A stretch of 64,000 nucleotides of DNA, from positions 248,001-312,000 of the forward strand of contig NZ_BMRV01000007.1 in the NCBI RefSeq assembly GCF_014648815.1, in the 5' to 3' direction. The translations under genes were made by a program, and so were the position numbers. The stretch comes from Streptomyces flaveolus. GTDB lineage: Bacteria; Actinomycetota; Actinomycetes; Streptomycetales; Streptomycetaceae. This document shows positions 47,528 to 55,860 of the stretch, one piece after another (within the stretch, counting starts at the first letter, position 1; each line of letters opens with the position of its first letter). The notes beneath the pieces are model-generated. The model did not search any database. It was not told the DNA's origin and was given only the letters and a program-made list of their open reading frames with translations.

Positions 47528-47620
47528 TCGTGTGCGCAGGATGGTGGGGCCGCCCGGCGGGCCCTGGGGACGGTTGACCGGGGCAGAGGCGGCAGATAAC
47601 TTCGCTCTACGGATTATTGA

Positions 47621-47635
47621 TTCCGTTCAGCGGAA
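47621..47635. promoter_or_regulatory. TTCCG-N5-CGGAA palindrome upstream of DUF6986
   Basis: TTCCG (47621-47625), TTCAG, CGGAA (47631-47635) is a perfect inverted repeat ending 16 bp before the ATG and overlapping the ribosome-site approach. Such TTCCG/CGGAA dyads recall IclR-type AllR sites of the purine/allantoin regulon in Streptomyces; that link is from memory and not verified. Confidence 0.55.
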
Positions 47636-47651
47636 AATAGGAGAGTGTGGG

Positions 47652-48950
47652 ATGGGTCAGCAGGAGAAGGTGGCAACGAGTCTCGCGGGCGCCGTCGGCG
47701 AGGAGATCAGTGCCTCCCTCGCACCGGTCGACGCGGAGCTGGAGCGCCGCTACCCCGGGGACCCGGGCACCCGGCAGCCCGTCCACACCGTCTACGTACC
47801 GGGTGACGCCTTCGCCGCCGACACGATCCGCTCCTGGGGCGACCGGGCGCTCGCCGCGCTCGACGAGCACGCCCCCGACGCCGCGTCCTTCGCCGCCGTC
47901 CTCGGCCTGTCCGACGAACTCGCCGAGCCGGTGTACTCCCGGGTGCGCGCCAAGCTGGAGCGGGAGCCGATCGAGGACCTGCGCATCGACTTCGAGGACG
48001 GCTACGGCAACCGGTCCGACGCCGAGGAGGACGAGGCCGCGGCCCGCGCGGCCCGGCTCGTCGCCGAGGCCTACGACCAGGGCACGGCGGCCCCGTACAT
48101 GGGCATCCGCATGAAGTGCATGGAGGCCCCCGTGCGCGCCCGGGGCATCCGTACGCTCGACGTCTTCCTCAGCGGCCTGATGGAGGCCGGCGGCCTGCCC
48201 GACGGGCTGGTCCTCACCCTGCCGAAGGTGACGTACCCCGAGCAGGTCACCGCCATGGTGAGGCTGCTGGAGGCCTTCGAGAAGGCCCGTGGCCTGGAGC
48301 CCGGCCGGATCGGCTTCGAGATCCAGATCGAGACCAGCCAGTCCATCCTTGCCGCCGACGGCACCGCCGCCGTCGCCCGCATGATCCAGGCCGCCGAGGG
48401 CCGCGCCACCGGACTGCACTACGGCACCTTCGACTACAGCGCCTGCCTCGGCGTCTCCGCCGCCTACCAGGCCAGCGACCACCCGGCCGCCGATCACGCC
48501 AAGGCGGTCATGCAGGTCGCCGCCGCCGGCACCGGCGTACGGGTCTCGGACGGCTCCACCAACGTCCTGCCGGTCGGTTCCACGGAGAAGGTCCACGACG
48601 CGTGGCGCCTGCACTTCGGGCTGACCCGCCGCGCGCTGGCCCGCGCCTACTACCAGGGCTGGGACATGCACCCGGGCCACATCCCCACCCGGTACGCGGC
48701 GGTCTTCGCCTTCTACCGCGAGGGCTTCGAGCAGGCCGCCGCCCGCCTCGCCCGCTACGCCAACCACGCCGGCGGAGACGTCATGGACGAGCCCGCCACC
48801 GCCAAGGCCCTCAGCGGCTACCTGCTGCGCGGCCTGGACTGCGGCGCCCTCGACACGGGCGAGGTCGCCCGGCTGACCGGCCTGACCCGCGCCGACCTGG
48901 AGGGCTTCTCGGCGCCCCGGCGCGGCGACCTCACGGCGTCGGCGCAGTAG
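47652..48950 (+). CDS. DUF6986 family protein (HpcH/HpaI aldolase/citrate-lyase-beta-like fold)
   Basis: The 432-residue protein resembles HpcH/HpaI aldolase or CitE-like barrels: DLRIDFEDGYGNRSDAEEDE near 115 has the metal-binding acidic set, APYMGIRMKCMEAPVRARG carries the phosphate-binding Arg/Lys, and RIGFEIQIETSQSILAADG near 222 holds the metal Glu. HYGTFDYSACLGVSAAY follows. In the genus this family is labelled DUF6986 and lies near purine or glyoxylate genes; it may cleave or condense a glyoxylate-derived acid, which is inference. ATG 47652 has GGAGAG 7 bases upstream and the TTCCG palindrome before it. Its 3' end overlaps the convergent gene by 20 bp. Confidence 0.78.
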   Translation: MGQQEKVATSLAGAVGEEISASLAPVDAELERRYPGDPGTRQPVHTVYVPGDAFAADTIRSWGDRALAALDEHAPDAASFAAVLGLSDELAEPVYSRVRAKLEREPIEDLRIDFEDGYGNRSDAEEDEAAARAARLVAEAYDQGTAAPYMGIRMKCMEAPVRARGIRTLDVFLSGLMEAGGLPDGLVLTLPKVTYPEQVTAMVRLLEAFEKARGLEPGRIGFEIQIETSQSILAADGTAAVARMIQAAEGRATGLHYGTFDYSACLGVSAAYQASDHPAADHAKAVMQVAAAGTGVRVSDGSTNVLPVGSTEKVHDAWRLHFGLTRRALARAYYQGWDMHPGHIPTRYAAVFAFYREGFEQAAARLARYANHAGGDVMDEPATAKALSGYLLRGLDCGALDTGEVARLTGLTRADLEGFSAPRRGDLTASAQ

Positions 48951-49854
48951 GCGGCGGCGGAGTCCCGGGAAGCGGTCCGTCCGGCCGGCCGGAGTCCACA
49001 TAGCGCTCCAGGCCGGACGGCGTCACCCGCCGCTCCTCGGCGAACAGCCGCGTCCCCCGTTCACACAGCCGCCGGTCGGCCCGCGCCCGCGCGCAGAACT
49101 CCTCGGGCGTCGACCCGAACAGCTCCCGCAGCCGGGCCGACCCGCGCAGCAGCTCCGCGAGGAGGGGGCGCTGCTCGCCGGGGTGCCGGCGCGGCGCCCC
49201 GGCGCCGTCGTGCAGGACCCCGTGCCGGTTCACGTACGCGTACACGCCCCGCAGCACCGTGCCGTCGGCCGGCTCCACCCGGACGTCGGGCGCCGGCAGC
49301 CAGGCGCGGTCGAAGTTCCCGGCCGCCATCGGCACGCCCTCGCTCGCGTCGATCACGGCGAGCTGCTCGGCGTCGAGCCAGAGCACGAACAGCTCCCGTA
49401 CGACGTCCGGGGCGCGGACCGGCGACGCGGACACGTAGCCCATGCGGCTCACATGGGCGGAGACGCCGATGTCTACGCCGGTGATCCGGGCCTTGACCAT
49501 CGGGATCGGTGACGCGATCCCGAACTCGGTCATCTTGTGCCGCAGCTGGCCCGGGCTGGCGTTCGAGCCGATCGCCAGCACCGGGGCGCGGTCCTCGTGC
49601 ACCAGCAGGTCCAGCGGCAGCAGCCGGTCGCCGTCGAGCAGACCGGACTCCCGCGGCCACGCTCCCGGATACAGCAGCGGATGCTCCCGCGGCGCCTCGG
49701 CCAGCCCCAGCGCCGTGAGCGTCCGGTCCGCACCGCCTCCGTCGGCCCGCGCACGGCCGTCCCCGGTCGTCGCGGAGGCCCCCGCCTGCTCCCGGGCCTC
49801 GGGCGACCCGGTTTCCTTCCCCGCCCGTTCCCCGGCGTCCTCCACGTCGTCCAC
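48931..49854 (-). CDS. Conserved actinobacterial protein of unknown function, possible gamma-glutamylcyclotransferase-like fold
   Basis: I do not recognise a named family for this 307-residue product. The first 45 residues are low-complexity, acidic and Ala/Gly-rich. From about 92 the sequence VLAIGSNASPGQLRHKMTEF resembles the start of gamma-glutamylcyclotransferase folds (YGSNL). SRMGYVSASPV, LFVLWLDAEQLAVIDASEGV and VLRGVYAYVNRHG would fit the rest of the barrel. The residues of the catalytic site cannot be fixed. The start is GTG 49854. The gene shares 20 bp at its 3' end with DUF6986, and it starts 7 bp after the LacI gene's stop, so it is probably co-transcribed with lacI. Confidence 0.7.
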   Translation of the reverse strand: MDDVEDAGERAGKETGSPEAREQAGASATTGDGRARADGGGADRTLTALGLAEAPREHPLLYPGAWPRESGLLDGDRLLPLDLLVHEDRAPVLAIGSNASPGQLRHKMTEFGIASPIPMVKARITGVDIGVSAHVSRMGYVSASPVRAPDVVRELFVLWLDAEQLAVIDASEGVPMAAGNFDRAWLPAPDVRVEPADGTVLRGVYAYVNRHGVLHDGAGAPRRHPGEQRPLLAELLRGSARLRELFGSTPEEFCARARADRRLCERGTRLFAEERRVTPSGLERYVDSGRPDGPLPGTPPPPTAPTP

Positions 49855-49861
49855 GGGCCGC

Positions 49862-50911
49862 TCAGTCCGCCGGTGGCAGTTCGCCCGAGCCGCGGGTGAC
49901 CAGCCGGGTCGGCAGTTCGATGCGCTCGGGGGTGAGGAGGGTACCGTCCAGTTGCCTGAAGAGCCGCTCGGCCGCCGTGCGGCCGAGGGTCGCCGCGTCC
50001 TGGGCGACCACGGTGACGCCCGGCCGCAGCAGGTCGGCGAGCTCGATGTCGTCGAAGCCGACGAGGGCGACGCGCCGGGCGTGCTCGGCGAGGACGCGGA
50101 TCACGGTGACCGTCACCCGGTTGTTGCCCGTGAAGATCGCGGTCACCGGGTGCGGGCCGGTGAGCATCTCCTCGGCGGCCCGGCGCACCCGCTCGGGGTC
50201 GGTGACGCCCAGGGACATCCAGGAGTCCTTCACCGGTATGCCCGCGTCCTCCATGGCGGCCCGGTAACCGCGCAGCCGCTCGGCGGCGGTGTGGATGCGG
50301 GGCATGTCGCCGATGAAGCCGATCCTGCGGTGCCCGTGCGCGATCAGGTGGGCCACGCCGTCACGGGCGCCGCCGAAGTTGTCGGACACCACCACGTCCG
50401 CGTCGATCCGCCCCGCCGGACGGTCGACGAACACCGTGGCGACACCGGCCTTGAGCTCGGGCTCCAGATACCGGTGGTCGTCCCCGGCCGGAATCACCAG
50501 CAGCCCGTCCACGCGCCGCGCGCACAGCGCCAGCACCAGTTCCTGCTCGCGGTCCGGGTCCTCCGCGCTGGAGCCGTTGATCAGCAGGGCTCCGTGGGCG
50601 CGGGCCACCTCCTCCACCGCACGGCTCAGCGGGCCGTAGAACGGGTCCGCGAGGTCCTCCAGTACCAGCCCGATGCTCGCCGTACGGCCCTTGCGGAGCA
50701 CCCGTGCGCTGTCGTTGCGCCGGAAGCCGAGCGCGTCGATGGCCTCCTGGACGCGCCGTTCCGTCTCCGGGGTGACGCCCGGTTCCCCGTTGACCACCCG
50801 GGAGACGGTCTTCAGCCCGACGCCCGCGCGGGCGGCGACGTCCTTCATGGTGGGGCGGTTGCCGTAGCGGCTCCCGGGAAGCCGGTCTGCGCGGCGGGGC
50901 GTTTCGGGCAC
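49862..50911 (-). CDS. LacI family transcriptional regulator
   Basis: The 349-residue protein has a LacI HTH at about 20-45 (TMKDVAARAGVGLKTVSRVV then NGEPGVTPE). A periplasmic-binding-protein-like effector domain follows: IGLVLEDLADPFYGPLSRAV, RRVDGLLVIPAGDDH, RRIGFIGDMPRIHTAAERLR and RVALVGFDDIELADLLRPGV. It should bind a sugar or sugar phosphate. GTG 50911 is chosen, just before the HTH, with AGGA upstream; the longer frame is an artefact of high G+C. A GACAACGTTGTC operator at 51021-51032 lies between it and the ROK kinase, so it likely controls both and perhaps the alpha-galactosidase. The downstream unknown gene follows it after 7 bp. Confidence 0.93.
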   Translation of the reverse strand: MPETPRRADRLPGSRYGNRPTMKDVAARAGVGLKTVSRVVNGEPGVTPETERRVQEAIDALGFRRNDSARVLRKGRTASIGLVLEDLADPFYGPLSRAVEEVARAHGALLINGSSAEDPDREQELVLALCARRVDGLLVIPAGDDHRYLEPELKAGVATVFVDRPAGRIDADVVVSDNFGGARDGVAHLIAHGHRRIGFIGDMPRIHTAAERLRGYRAAMEDAGIPVKDSWMSLGVTDPERVRRAAEEMLTGPHPVTAIFTGNNRVTVTVIRVLAEHARRVALVGFDDIELADLLRPGVTVVAQDAATLGRTAAERLFRQLDGTLLTPERIELPTRLVTRGSGELPPAD

Positions 50912-51020
50912 GGTGCGGTGTCCTGTCCTGTCGTCCACGGGCTTGCGTCGGCTCCTGTCGTCCACGGGGATGCGGCGCTCATCCGCTTGTATGAGGATGT
51001 GGCGTCGAGCATAGAGCCTG

Positions 51021-51032
51021 GACAACGTTGTC
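51021..51032. promoter_or_regulatory. LacI-family operator palindrome
   Basis: GACAACGTTGTC (51021-51032) is a perfect 12-bp palindrome with the central CG of LacI-type operators, in the context TGGACAACGTTGTCAGA. It stands in the divergent gap between the LacI gene (start 50911) and the ROK kinase gene (start 51150), so the adjacent LacI protein is the obvious ligand. Confidence 0.8.
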
Positions 51033-51149
51033 AGATGCGGGAGACACTGTCCATCGCACTCTTCGGCCCGCGCCCGCACCGCGTGGCCGGCCTGCGGCTC
51101 ACGCTCGTGTTCCGCCCTTTCTTTCGGTCGACGGGGAGATCCGACTCTG

Positions 51150-52103
51150 ATGCACACCGACCTCGTGGCAGCGCTGGACATCGGCGGCACCAAGATCGCC
51201 GGGGCGCTGGTGGACGGCCACGGCCGGATCCAGGCCCGTGCGCAGCGTGCGACGCCCGCCCAAAAGGACGGCGAGACCGTGATGCGGGCCGTGGACGCGG
51301 TCCTCGCGGAGCTCATCGCGTCGCCGCTGTGGGGACGGGCCACGGCCGTCGGCATCGGCAGCGCCGGCCCCGTGGACGCCTCCGCGGGCACGGTCAGCCC
51401 GGTCAACGTGCCCGGCTGGCGCGACTTCCCTCTCGTCCGGCGGGTCCGCGCCGCCGCCGGTGATCTGCCGGTCGAGCTGATCGGCGACGGAGTGGCGATC
51501 ACGGCGGCCGAACACTGGCAGGGCGCGGCCCGGGGGCACGACAACGCGCTGTGCATGGTCGTCTCGACGGGCGTCGGCGGCGGTCTGGTCCTGAACGGGG
51601 CGCTGCACTCCGGCCCGACCGGCAACGCCGGACACATCGGGCACATCAGCGTGGACCTGGACGGCGACCCGTGCCCGTGCGGCTCGCGCGGCTGTGTGGA
51701 GCGCGTGGCGAGCGGTCCCAACATCGCGCGGCGCGCCCTCGCCGACGGCTGGCGTCCGGGTCCGGACGGCGACACGTCCGCCGCCGCGGTGGCCGCCGCC
51801 GCCCGCCTGGGCGACCCCGTCGCCGTGGCCTCCTTCGAACGGGCGGCACAGGCGCTGGCCGCCGGTATCGCCGCCACCGCCACCCTCGTCGAGATCGACA
51901 TCGCCGTGGTCGGCGGGGGAGTGGGCAAGGCGGGCGAGGTGCTCTTCGGGCCGCTGCGCAAGGCCCTGACCGACTACGCGACGCTGTCCTTCGTGCAACG
52001 CCTGGCGGTCGTGCCCGCCCGGATGGGCACGGACGCGGGGCTGGTCGGGGCCGCCGCGGCCGCGCTCACCAGGACGGCGGGCGTGACCGCGGCGGGGGTC
52101 TGA
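51150..52103 (+). CDS. ROK family sugar kinase (glucokinase-like)
   Basis: The 317-residue protein is a ROK kinase. The ATP-binding DIGGTKIAGALVDG is at 10-23, IGSAGPVDASAGTV follows, the sugar-binding NVPGWRDFPL region comes next, and VVSTGVGGGLVLNG holds the phosphate-2 loop. GHISVDLDGDPCPCGSRGC provides the zinc-site His and Cys. It has no N-terminal winged helix, so it is an enzyme and not a regulator. It phosphorylates a hexose such as glucose. Its divergence from LacI and the adjacent alpha-galactosidase suggests it handles sugar released from alpha-galactosides. The stop is 14 bp from the convergent GH27 gene. Confidence 0.92.
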   Translation: MHTDLVAALDIGGTKIAGALVDGHGRIQARAQRATPAQKDGETVMRAVDAVLAELIASPLWGRATAVGIGSAGPVDASAGTVSPVNVPGWRDFPLVRRVRAAAGDLPVELIGDGVAITAAEHWQGAARGHDNALCMVVSTGVGGGLVLNGALHSGPTGNAGHIGHISVDLDGDPCPCGSRGCVERVASGPNIARRALADGWRPGPDGDTSAAAVAAAARLGDPVAVASFERAAQALAAGIAATATLVEIDIAVVGGGVGKAGEVLFGPLRKALTDYATLSFVQRLAVVPARMGTDAGLVGAAAAALTRTAGVTAAGV

Positions 52104-52117
52104 CACGTCGACCGAGG

Positions 52118-54148
52118 TCAGCAGGTCAGCCGGGCCTGCGCCCAGTCGGCGTGGTCCGAGTCGGTGTTGTCGCCGCCGTCGGTGACGACGAGCCGGACCA
52201 CCTCGGCACCGGTCACGTCCGCGGTGATCGGCCGGGCCGGCATCGCGTTGGTGAGGACCCCGGTCGAGGCCACCTCGGTGCCGTCCGCCCAGATCTGGAA
52301 GGCGACGGTTCCCTTGGCGCCCTTCTCGTCGTCCACGCCGACCTCGGCGGTGACCTTCTCGCAGTCACGGCCCGTGTAGTACGCGACGCTGCTCGCCGCA
52401 TGCACGCCGAGCCCGGTGTCGTACACCGCGCCGCCGATGGTGATCGGGTTGCCGTCGCCCGCGGCGCTCTCGCCGTTGCTGGTGTTGCGCTCGACCGGGC
52501 CCCAGCCGTTGGTGGCCGACAGCCACGGCAGGTCGCCGAGGCCGGACGTCCCGGCGGGCGGCGGCACCACCACGGACGCCGTCACCGGCAGCACCGTCCC
52601 GACGCGCGCGCCGGCCGGGGAACGGTGACTCACCTCGACGGTGAGGTCGTACGCCCCCGGGGGTGTGCCCGCGGGGGCGGTGAGGGACCACGTGGTGCGC
52701 AGTGAGCGGCCCGCGGGGAGGACGTCGGCGCCCGTCGGTGAGGTGGCCCGCACCCGCCAGCCCTCGGGGCCGCGCACGGCCACGGACACCCGGTGTGCCG
52801 GGGTGCGTCCGAGGTCGGTGACCGTCGTGGTCAGCGGGGCCGGGGTGCCCGCCTCCACCAGCGTGCCGCCCTCCAGACCGAGTTCGACGGCGGGCGGATG
52901 CCCGGCCCAGCCGCGGTCGGCCCGGACCCGCAGCAGGACCGTGCCGTGGGCGGGGACGGTGGCCGACAGGGTGCCCGCGGTGTGGTAGCTCTGGTGCTGC
53001 CACAGGTCGCGCAGGGTGTAGGCGGGGGCGTCCGGGAGGCCGACGGCCCCGGCGCTGGTGGTGATCCGCTGCGGGCTGTCGGACTCGTTGAACAGCGCCA
53101 CCGCACGGCTGCCGTCCCGCATCTCCTTGGCCACGACCCAGCGGCCGCCCTCGGAGGAGATCACGGTGCCCTGCTTGCCCAGCGGGTCCTGGTCGACCGC
53201 GATGACCTCCCGGTTGCCGAGGATCTCGAGGGTCTCGTCGGACGCGTGGCGCAGGTCGGTGCCGATGAGGAGCGGGGCCGCCATGACGGACCACATCGAG
53301 AAGTGGGTGCGGTACTCGGTGCCGGTCATGCCGCCGTTGCCGACCTCCAGCATGTCCGGGTCGTTCCAGTTGCCGGGGCCGGCGTACGGGGCGAGCGGGA
53401 GGTTCTTCTTCAGGATCGACAGCATCGAGCCCCAGTTGTCGCTGATGTCGCCGGTGGTCCGCCAAAGGTGGCCGAGGTCGCCCGCCCATTCCCAGGGCTT
53501 GTTCTCGCCCCACTCGCAGATGCTGTAGACGATGGGCCGGCCGGTGGCCTTCAGGGCGTCCCGCATGGTGGTGTACCGCTGCACGGCGTCCAGGCCCTGG
53601 TTGTTGCAGTTGTCGTACTTGAGGTAGTCCACGCCCCAGTCGGCGAACTGCCGTGCGTCGCTGTACTCGTGGCCCAGCGCGCCGGGCATGCCGGTGCTGT
53701 CGCACGTCCTGGTGCCCGCGCTGGTGTAGATGCCGAGCTTGAGGCCCCTGGCGTGCACGTAGTCGGCGACCGCGTCGATGCCGTTCGGGAAGCGCACCGG
53801 GTCCGGCACGAGCTCGCCGTCGGGGCCCCGCTGGGGGAGCGCCCAGCAGTCGTCGAGGTTGACGTACTCGTACCCGGCGTCCTTGAGGCCCTTCTCGACG
53901 AAGATGTCCGCGATGCCCTTGACCATCGCCTCGTCGAACTCGGCACGGCAGTGCGTGGAGTTCCAGTTGTTGAAGCCCATGGGCGGGGTGAGGGCGAGTC
54001 CGTCGTCCGGAGCGGGCGCCGGCTGTTCCCGGGCGGTCGGCTCCGCGGCGGACGCGGGGGCGGCGAGTCCCGCCGCGCACAGCAACCCGGTGACGAGCGC
54101 CCCGGCCAGGGGTCTGCGGGTGGGGCGGGGGGAAAGGTGACGTCTCAT
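52118..54148 (-). CDS. Secreted GH27 alpha-galactosidase with C-terminal NPCBM domain
   Basis: The 676-residue protein has a signal peptide (LAGALVTGLLCAAGLAAP, cleavage after ASA) and a GH27 barrel. LTPPMGFNNWNSTHC at 53-67 is family-specific, YVNLDDCWALPQR contains substrate residues, YLKYDNCNN holds the nucleophile Asp179 and TTGDISDNWGSM has the acid/base Asp234. A beta-sandwich follows, then an alpha-galactosidase NEW3-type segment (about 430-520) and an NPCBM carbohydrate-binding domain (about 535-675, with ITIGGAVYDTGLGVHAASSV). It would hydrolyse terminal alpha-galactose outside the cell. ATG 54148 follows GGAGGAACGT, an excellent ribosome site. Control by LacI is plausible. Confidence 0.95.
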   Translation of the reverse strand: MRRHLSPRPTRRPLAGALVTGLLCAAGLAAPASAAEPTAREQPAPAPDDGLALTPPMGFNNWNSTHCRAEFDEAMVKGIADIFVEKGLKDAGYEYVNLDDCWALPQRGPDGELVPDPVRFPNGIDAVADYVHARGLKLGIYTSAGTRTCDSTGMPGALGHEYSDARQFADWGVDYLKYDNCNNQGLDAVQRYTTMRDALKATGRPIVYSICEWGENKPWEWAGDLGHLWRTTGDISDNWGSMLSILKKNLPLAPYAGPGNWNDPDMLEVGNGGMTGTEYRTHFSMWSVMAAPLLIGTDLRHASDETLEILGNREVIAVDQDPLGKQGTVISSEGGRWVVAKEMRDGSRAVALFNESDSPQRITTSAGAVGLPDAPAYTLRDLWQHQSYHTAGTLSATVPAHGTVLLRVRADRGWAGHPPAVELGLEGGTLVEAGTPAPLTTTVTDLGRTPAHRVSVAVRGPEGWRVRATSPTGADVLPAGRSLRTTWSLTAPAGTPPGAYDLTVEVSHRSPAGARVGTVLPVTASVVVPPPAGTSGLGDLPWLSATNGWGPVERNTSNGESAAGDGNPITIGGAVYDTGLGVHAASSVAYYTGRDCEKVTAEVGVDDEKGAKGTVAFQIWADGTEVASTGVLTNAMPARPITADVTGAEVVRLVVTDGGDNTDSDHADWAQARLTC

Positions 54149-54367
54149 TACGTTCCTCCGAATCCGCGGCGGGTGGAACGACGGGTGAACGCGGCACCGG
54201 CGCGAGGGGACACGCTCCCGCGCGACATGTGCACGTCATTACTGAGCGTTTACGTTAGGACGTGTCGGGCTTTGTTGGAAGAGGGTGGGTGATGGTGATT
54301 CGGCACCGCTCGTGAGCCGTACGGGCCCCGGCCGTGACCCTCGACCGGTCACGCAGTTGAAGCAGGC

Positions 54368-54565
54368 ATGAAGAAGCGCAGCATGCTTGCCATCGCCTCC
54401 CTCGCCACCGGTTTCGTCGTCGCGGCCGTCAGTCCGTCCCACGCCGCCCCGGACGCCCTCCCGCTCCACCACCTCGACGTGGACGACACGCTCGGCACCG
54501 TCCAGCAGGCCGTCGACACCGAGGGTCTGCCCCTGGACCGGGGCGGCCTGGTCCAGGGCGCCTGA
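54368..54565 (+). CDS. Small secreted peptide (65 aa)
   Basis: The product has a clear Sec signal: MKKRSMLAIASLATGFVVAA followed by VSPSHA, cleaved before APDALP. The mature part is about 38 residues, acidic and His-containing (LHHLDVDDTLGTVQQAVDTE), with no Cys. It resembles small secreted proteins common in Streptomyces whose functions are unknown. Codon use fits the genome. It lies between the alpha-galactosidase promoter region and the TmrB-Nudix gene; the 142-bp gap to the latter has no terminator, so it may be co-transcribed. Confidence 0.65.
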   Translation: MKKRSMLAIASLATGFVVAAVSPSHAAPDALPLHHLDVDDTLGTVQQAVDTEGLPLDRGGLVQGA

Positions 54566-54707
54566 GGCGCCGCACGCGGACCGCGCGGCGTCGGTGCCCC
54601 TCGTCCGGTGGGCACCGGCGCCGCTGTCGTGTGCCCTCAACTGGGCCTGGTTTCCGTGGCAGGGTGGAGCGGGCAAGCCACAGGGGGCCAAGACAAGAGG
54701 GGGACCT

Positions 54708-55748
54708 GTGACCGTCGTCTGGATCAACGGCGCGTTCGGTGCGGGGAAGACCACCACCGCACGGGAACTGATCGAACTGATCCCGAACAGCACGCTCTTC
54801 GACCCCGAGGTCATCGGCGCGGCACTCGCACACCTGCTGCCGCCCAAACGCCTTGCCGAAGCGGGCGACTTCCAGGACCTGCCGATCTGGCGCCGCCTCG
54901 TGATCGACACGGCAGCCGCGTTGCTCGCCGAACTCGGCGGGACCCTCGTGGTCCCCATGACCCTGTTGCGCCAGGAGTACCGCGACGAGATCTTCGGTGG
55001 GCTCGCCGCCCGGCGGATAGCGGTCCGGCACGTCCTGCTGGCTCCGGCGGAAACGATCCTGCGGGAGCGGATGGCAACCCGCGAGGTGCCCGACGCCGCG
55101 GACGGGGAGATACGGGTACGGCAGTGGTCGTACGACCGCATCGAGCCGTACCGGACCGCCCTCGCCTCCTGGCTGACGGCCGACGCCCATCCGGTCGACA
55201 CCAGCGCCCTCACCCCGTACGAGACCGCCGTCCGCATCGCCGAGGCCGTCGGTACCGGGGCGGCGCCCGCCTGCGACATCGTGCAGACCCCCGAGCCGAC
55301 CGCCGAGACCCTGGCCGCCGGCGTCCTCCTCTTCGACGAGCAGGACCGGGTGCTGCTCGTCGACCCCACCTACAAGCCCGGCTGGGAGTTCCCCGGCGGC
55401 GTCGTCGAACCCGGCGAGGCGCCCGCCCGCGCCGGGATGCGCGAGGTCGCCGAGGAGACGGGCATCCGCCTCGACGAGGTGCCCGCCCTGCTGGTCGTCG
55501 ACTGGGAAGCACCCGCGCCCCCCGGCTACGGCGGCCTGCGCCTGCTCTTCGACGGCGGCCGGCTGGACGCGGCGGAGGCGGACCGGGTCCTGCTGCCCGG
55601 ACCCGAACTGCGCGACTGGCGCTTCGTCACCGAGGACGAGGCCGCCGCCCTGCTGCCCCCGGTCCGCTACGAGCGGCTGCGCTGGGCCCTGCGGGCCCGG
55701 GAACGCGGGGCGGCGCTGTACCTGGAGGCGGGCACACCGGTCGGCTGA
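54708..55748 (+). CDS. TmrB-like P-loop kinase fused to a Nudix hydrolase
   Basis: The 346-residue protein joins two domains. The N-terminal half (1-185) has a Walker A INGAFGAGKTTTARE at 6-20 in the form seen in TmrB tunicamycin-resistance ATPases. It includes the substrate-like FDPEVIGAALAHLLPP and VVPMTLLRQEYRDEIF segments. The C-terminal half (about 195-346) is a Nudix domain with a perfect Nudix box at 231-253: G-x5-E-x7-REVAEETG, preceded by FPGG. The first domain may phosphorylate or bind a nucleotide-like compound, and the second splits a nucleoside diphosphate derivative. GTG 54708 has AGAGGGGG upstream. The partner domains suggest metabolite or antibiotic detoxification; the substrate is unknown. 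Confidence 0.85.
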   Translation: MTVVWINGAFGAGKTTTARELIELIPNSTLFDPEVIGAALAHLLPPKRLAEAGDFQDLPIWRRLVIDTAAALLAELGGTLVVPMTLLRQEYRDEIFGGLAARRIAVRHVLLAPAETILRERMATREVPDAADGEIRVRQWSYDRIEPYRTALASWLTADAHPVDTSALTPYETAVRIAEAVGTGAAPACDIVQTPEPTAETLAAGVLLFDEQDRVLLVDPTYKPGWEFPGGVVEPGEAPARAGMREVAEETGIRLDEVPALLVVDWEAPAPPGYGGLRLLFDGGRLDAAEADRVLLPGPELRDWRFVTEDEAAALLPPVRYERLRWALRARERGAALYLEAGTPVG

Positions 55749-55860
55749 CACGACCGGCTGGAGCATACGTCCGCGGCGCCTGTCCGGGACGGCCGCGGAA
55801 GCGGCCCGCGTCCCGTGACATGGGCCGTCCGGCGTCCCGCGGAGCGAACGGGCGGCGCGC

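Noticed and set aside
51150-52103. ROK protein at 51150 as a transcriptional regulator
   Set aside because: No winged helix precedes the kinase fold; zinc site and ATP motifs are complete, so it is an enzyme.
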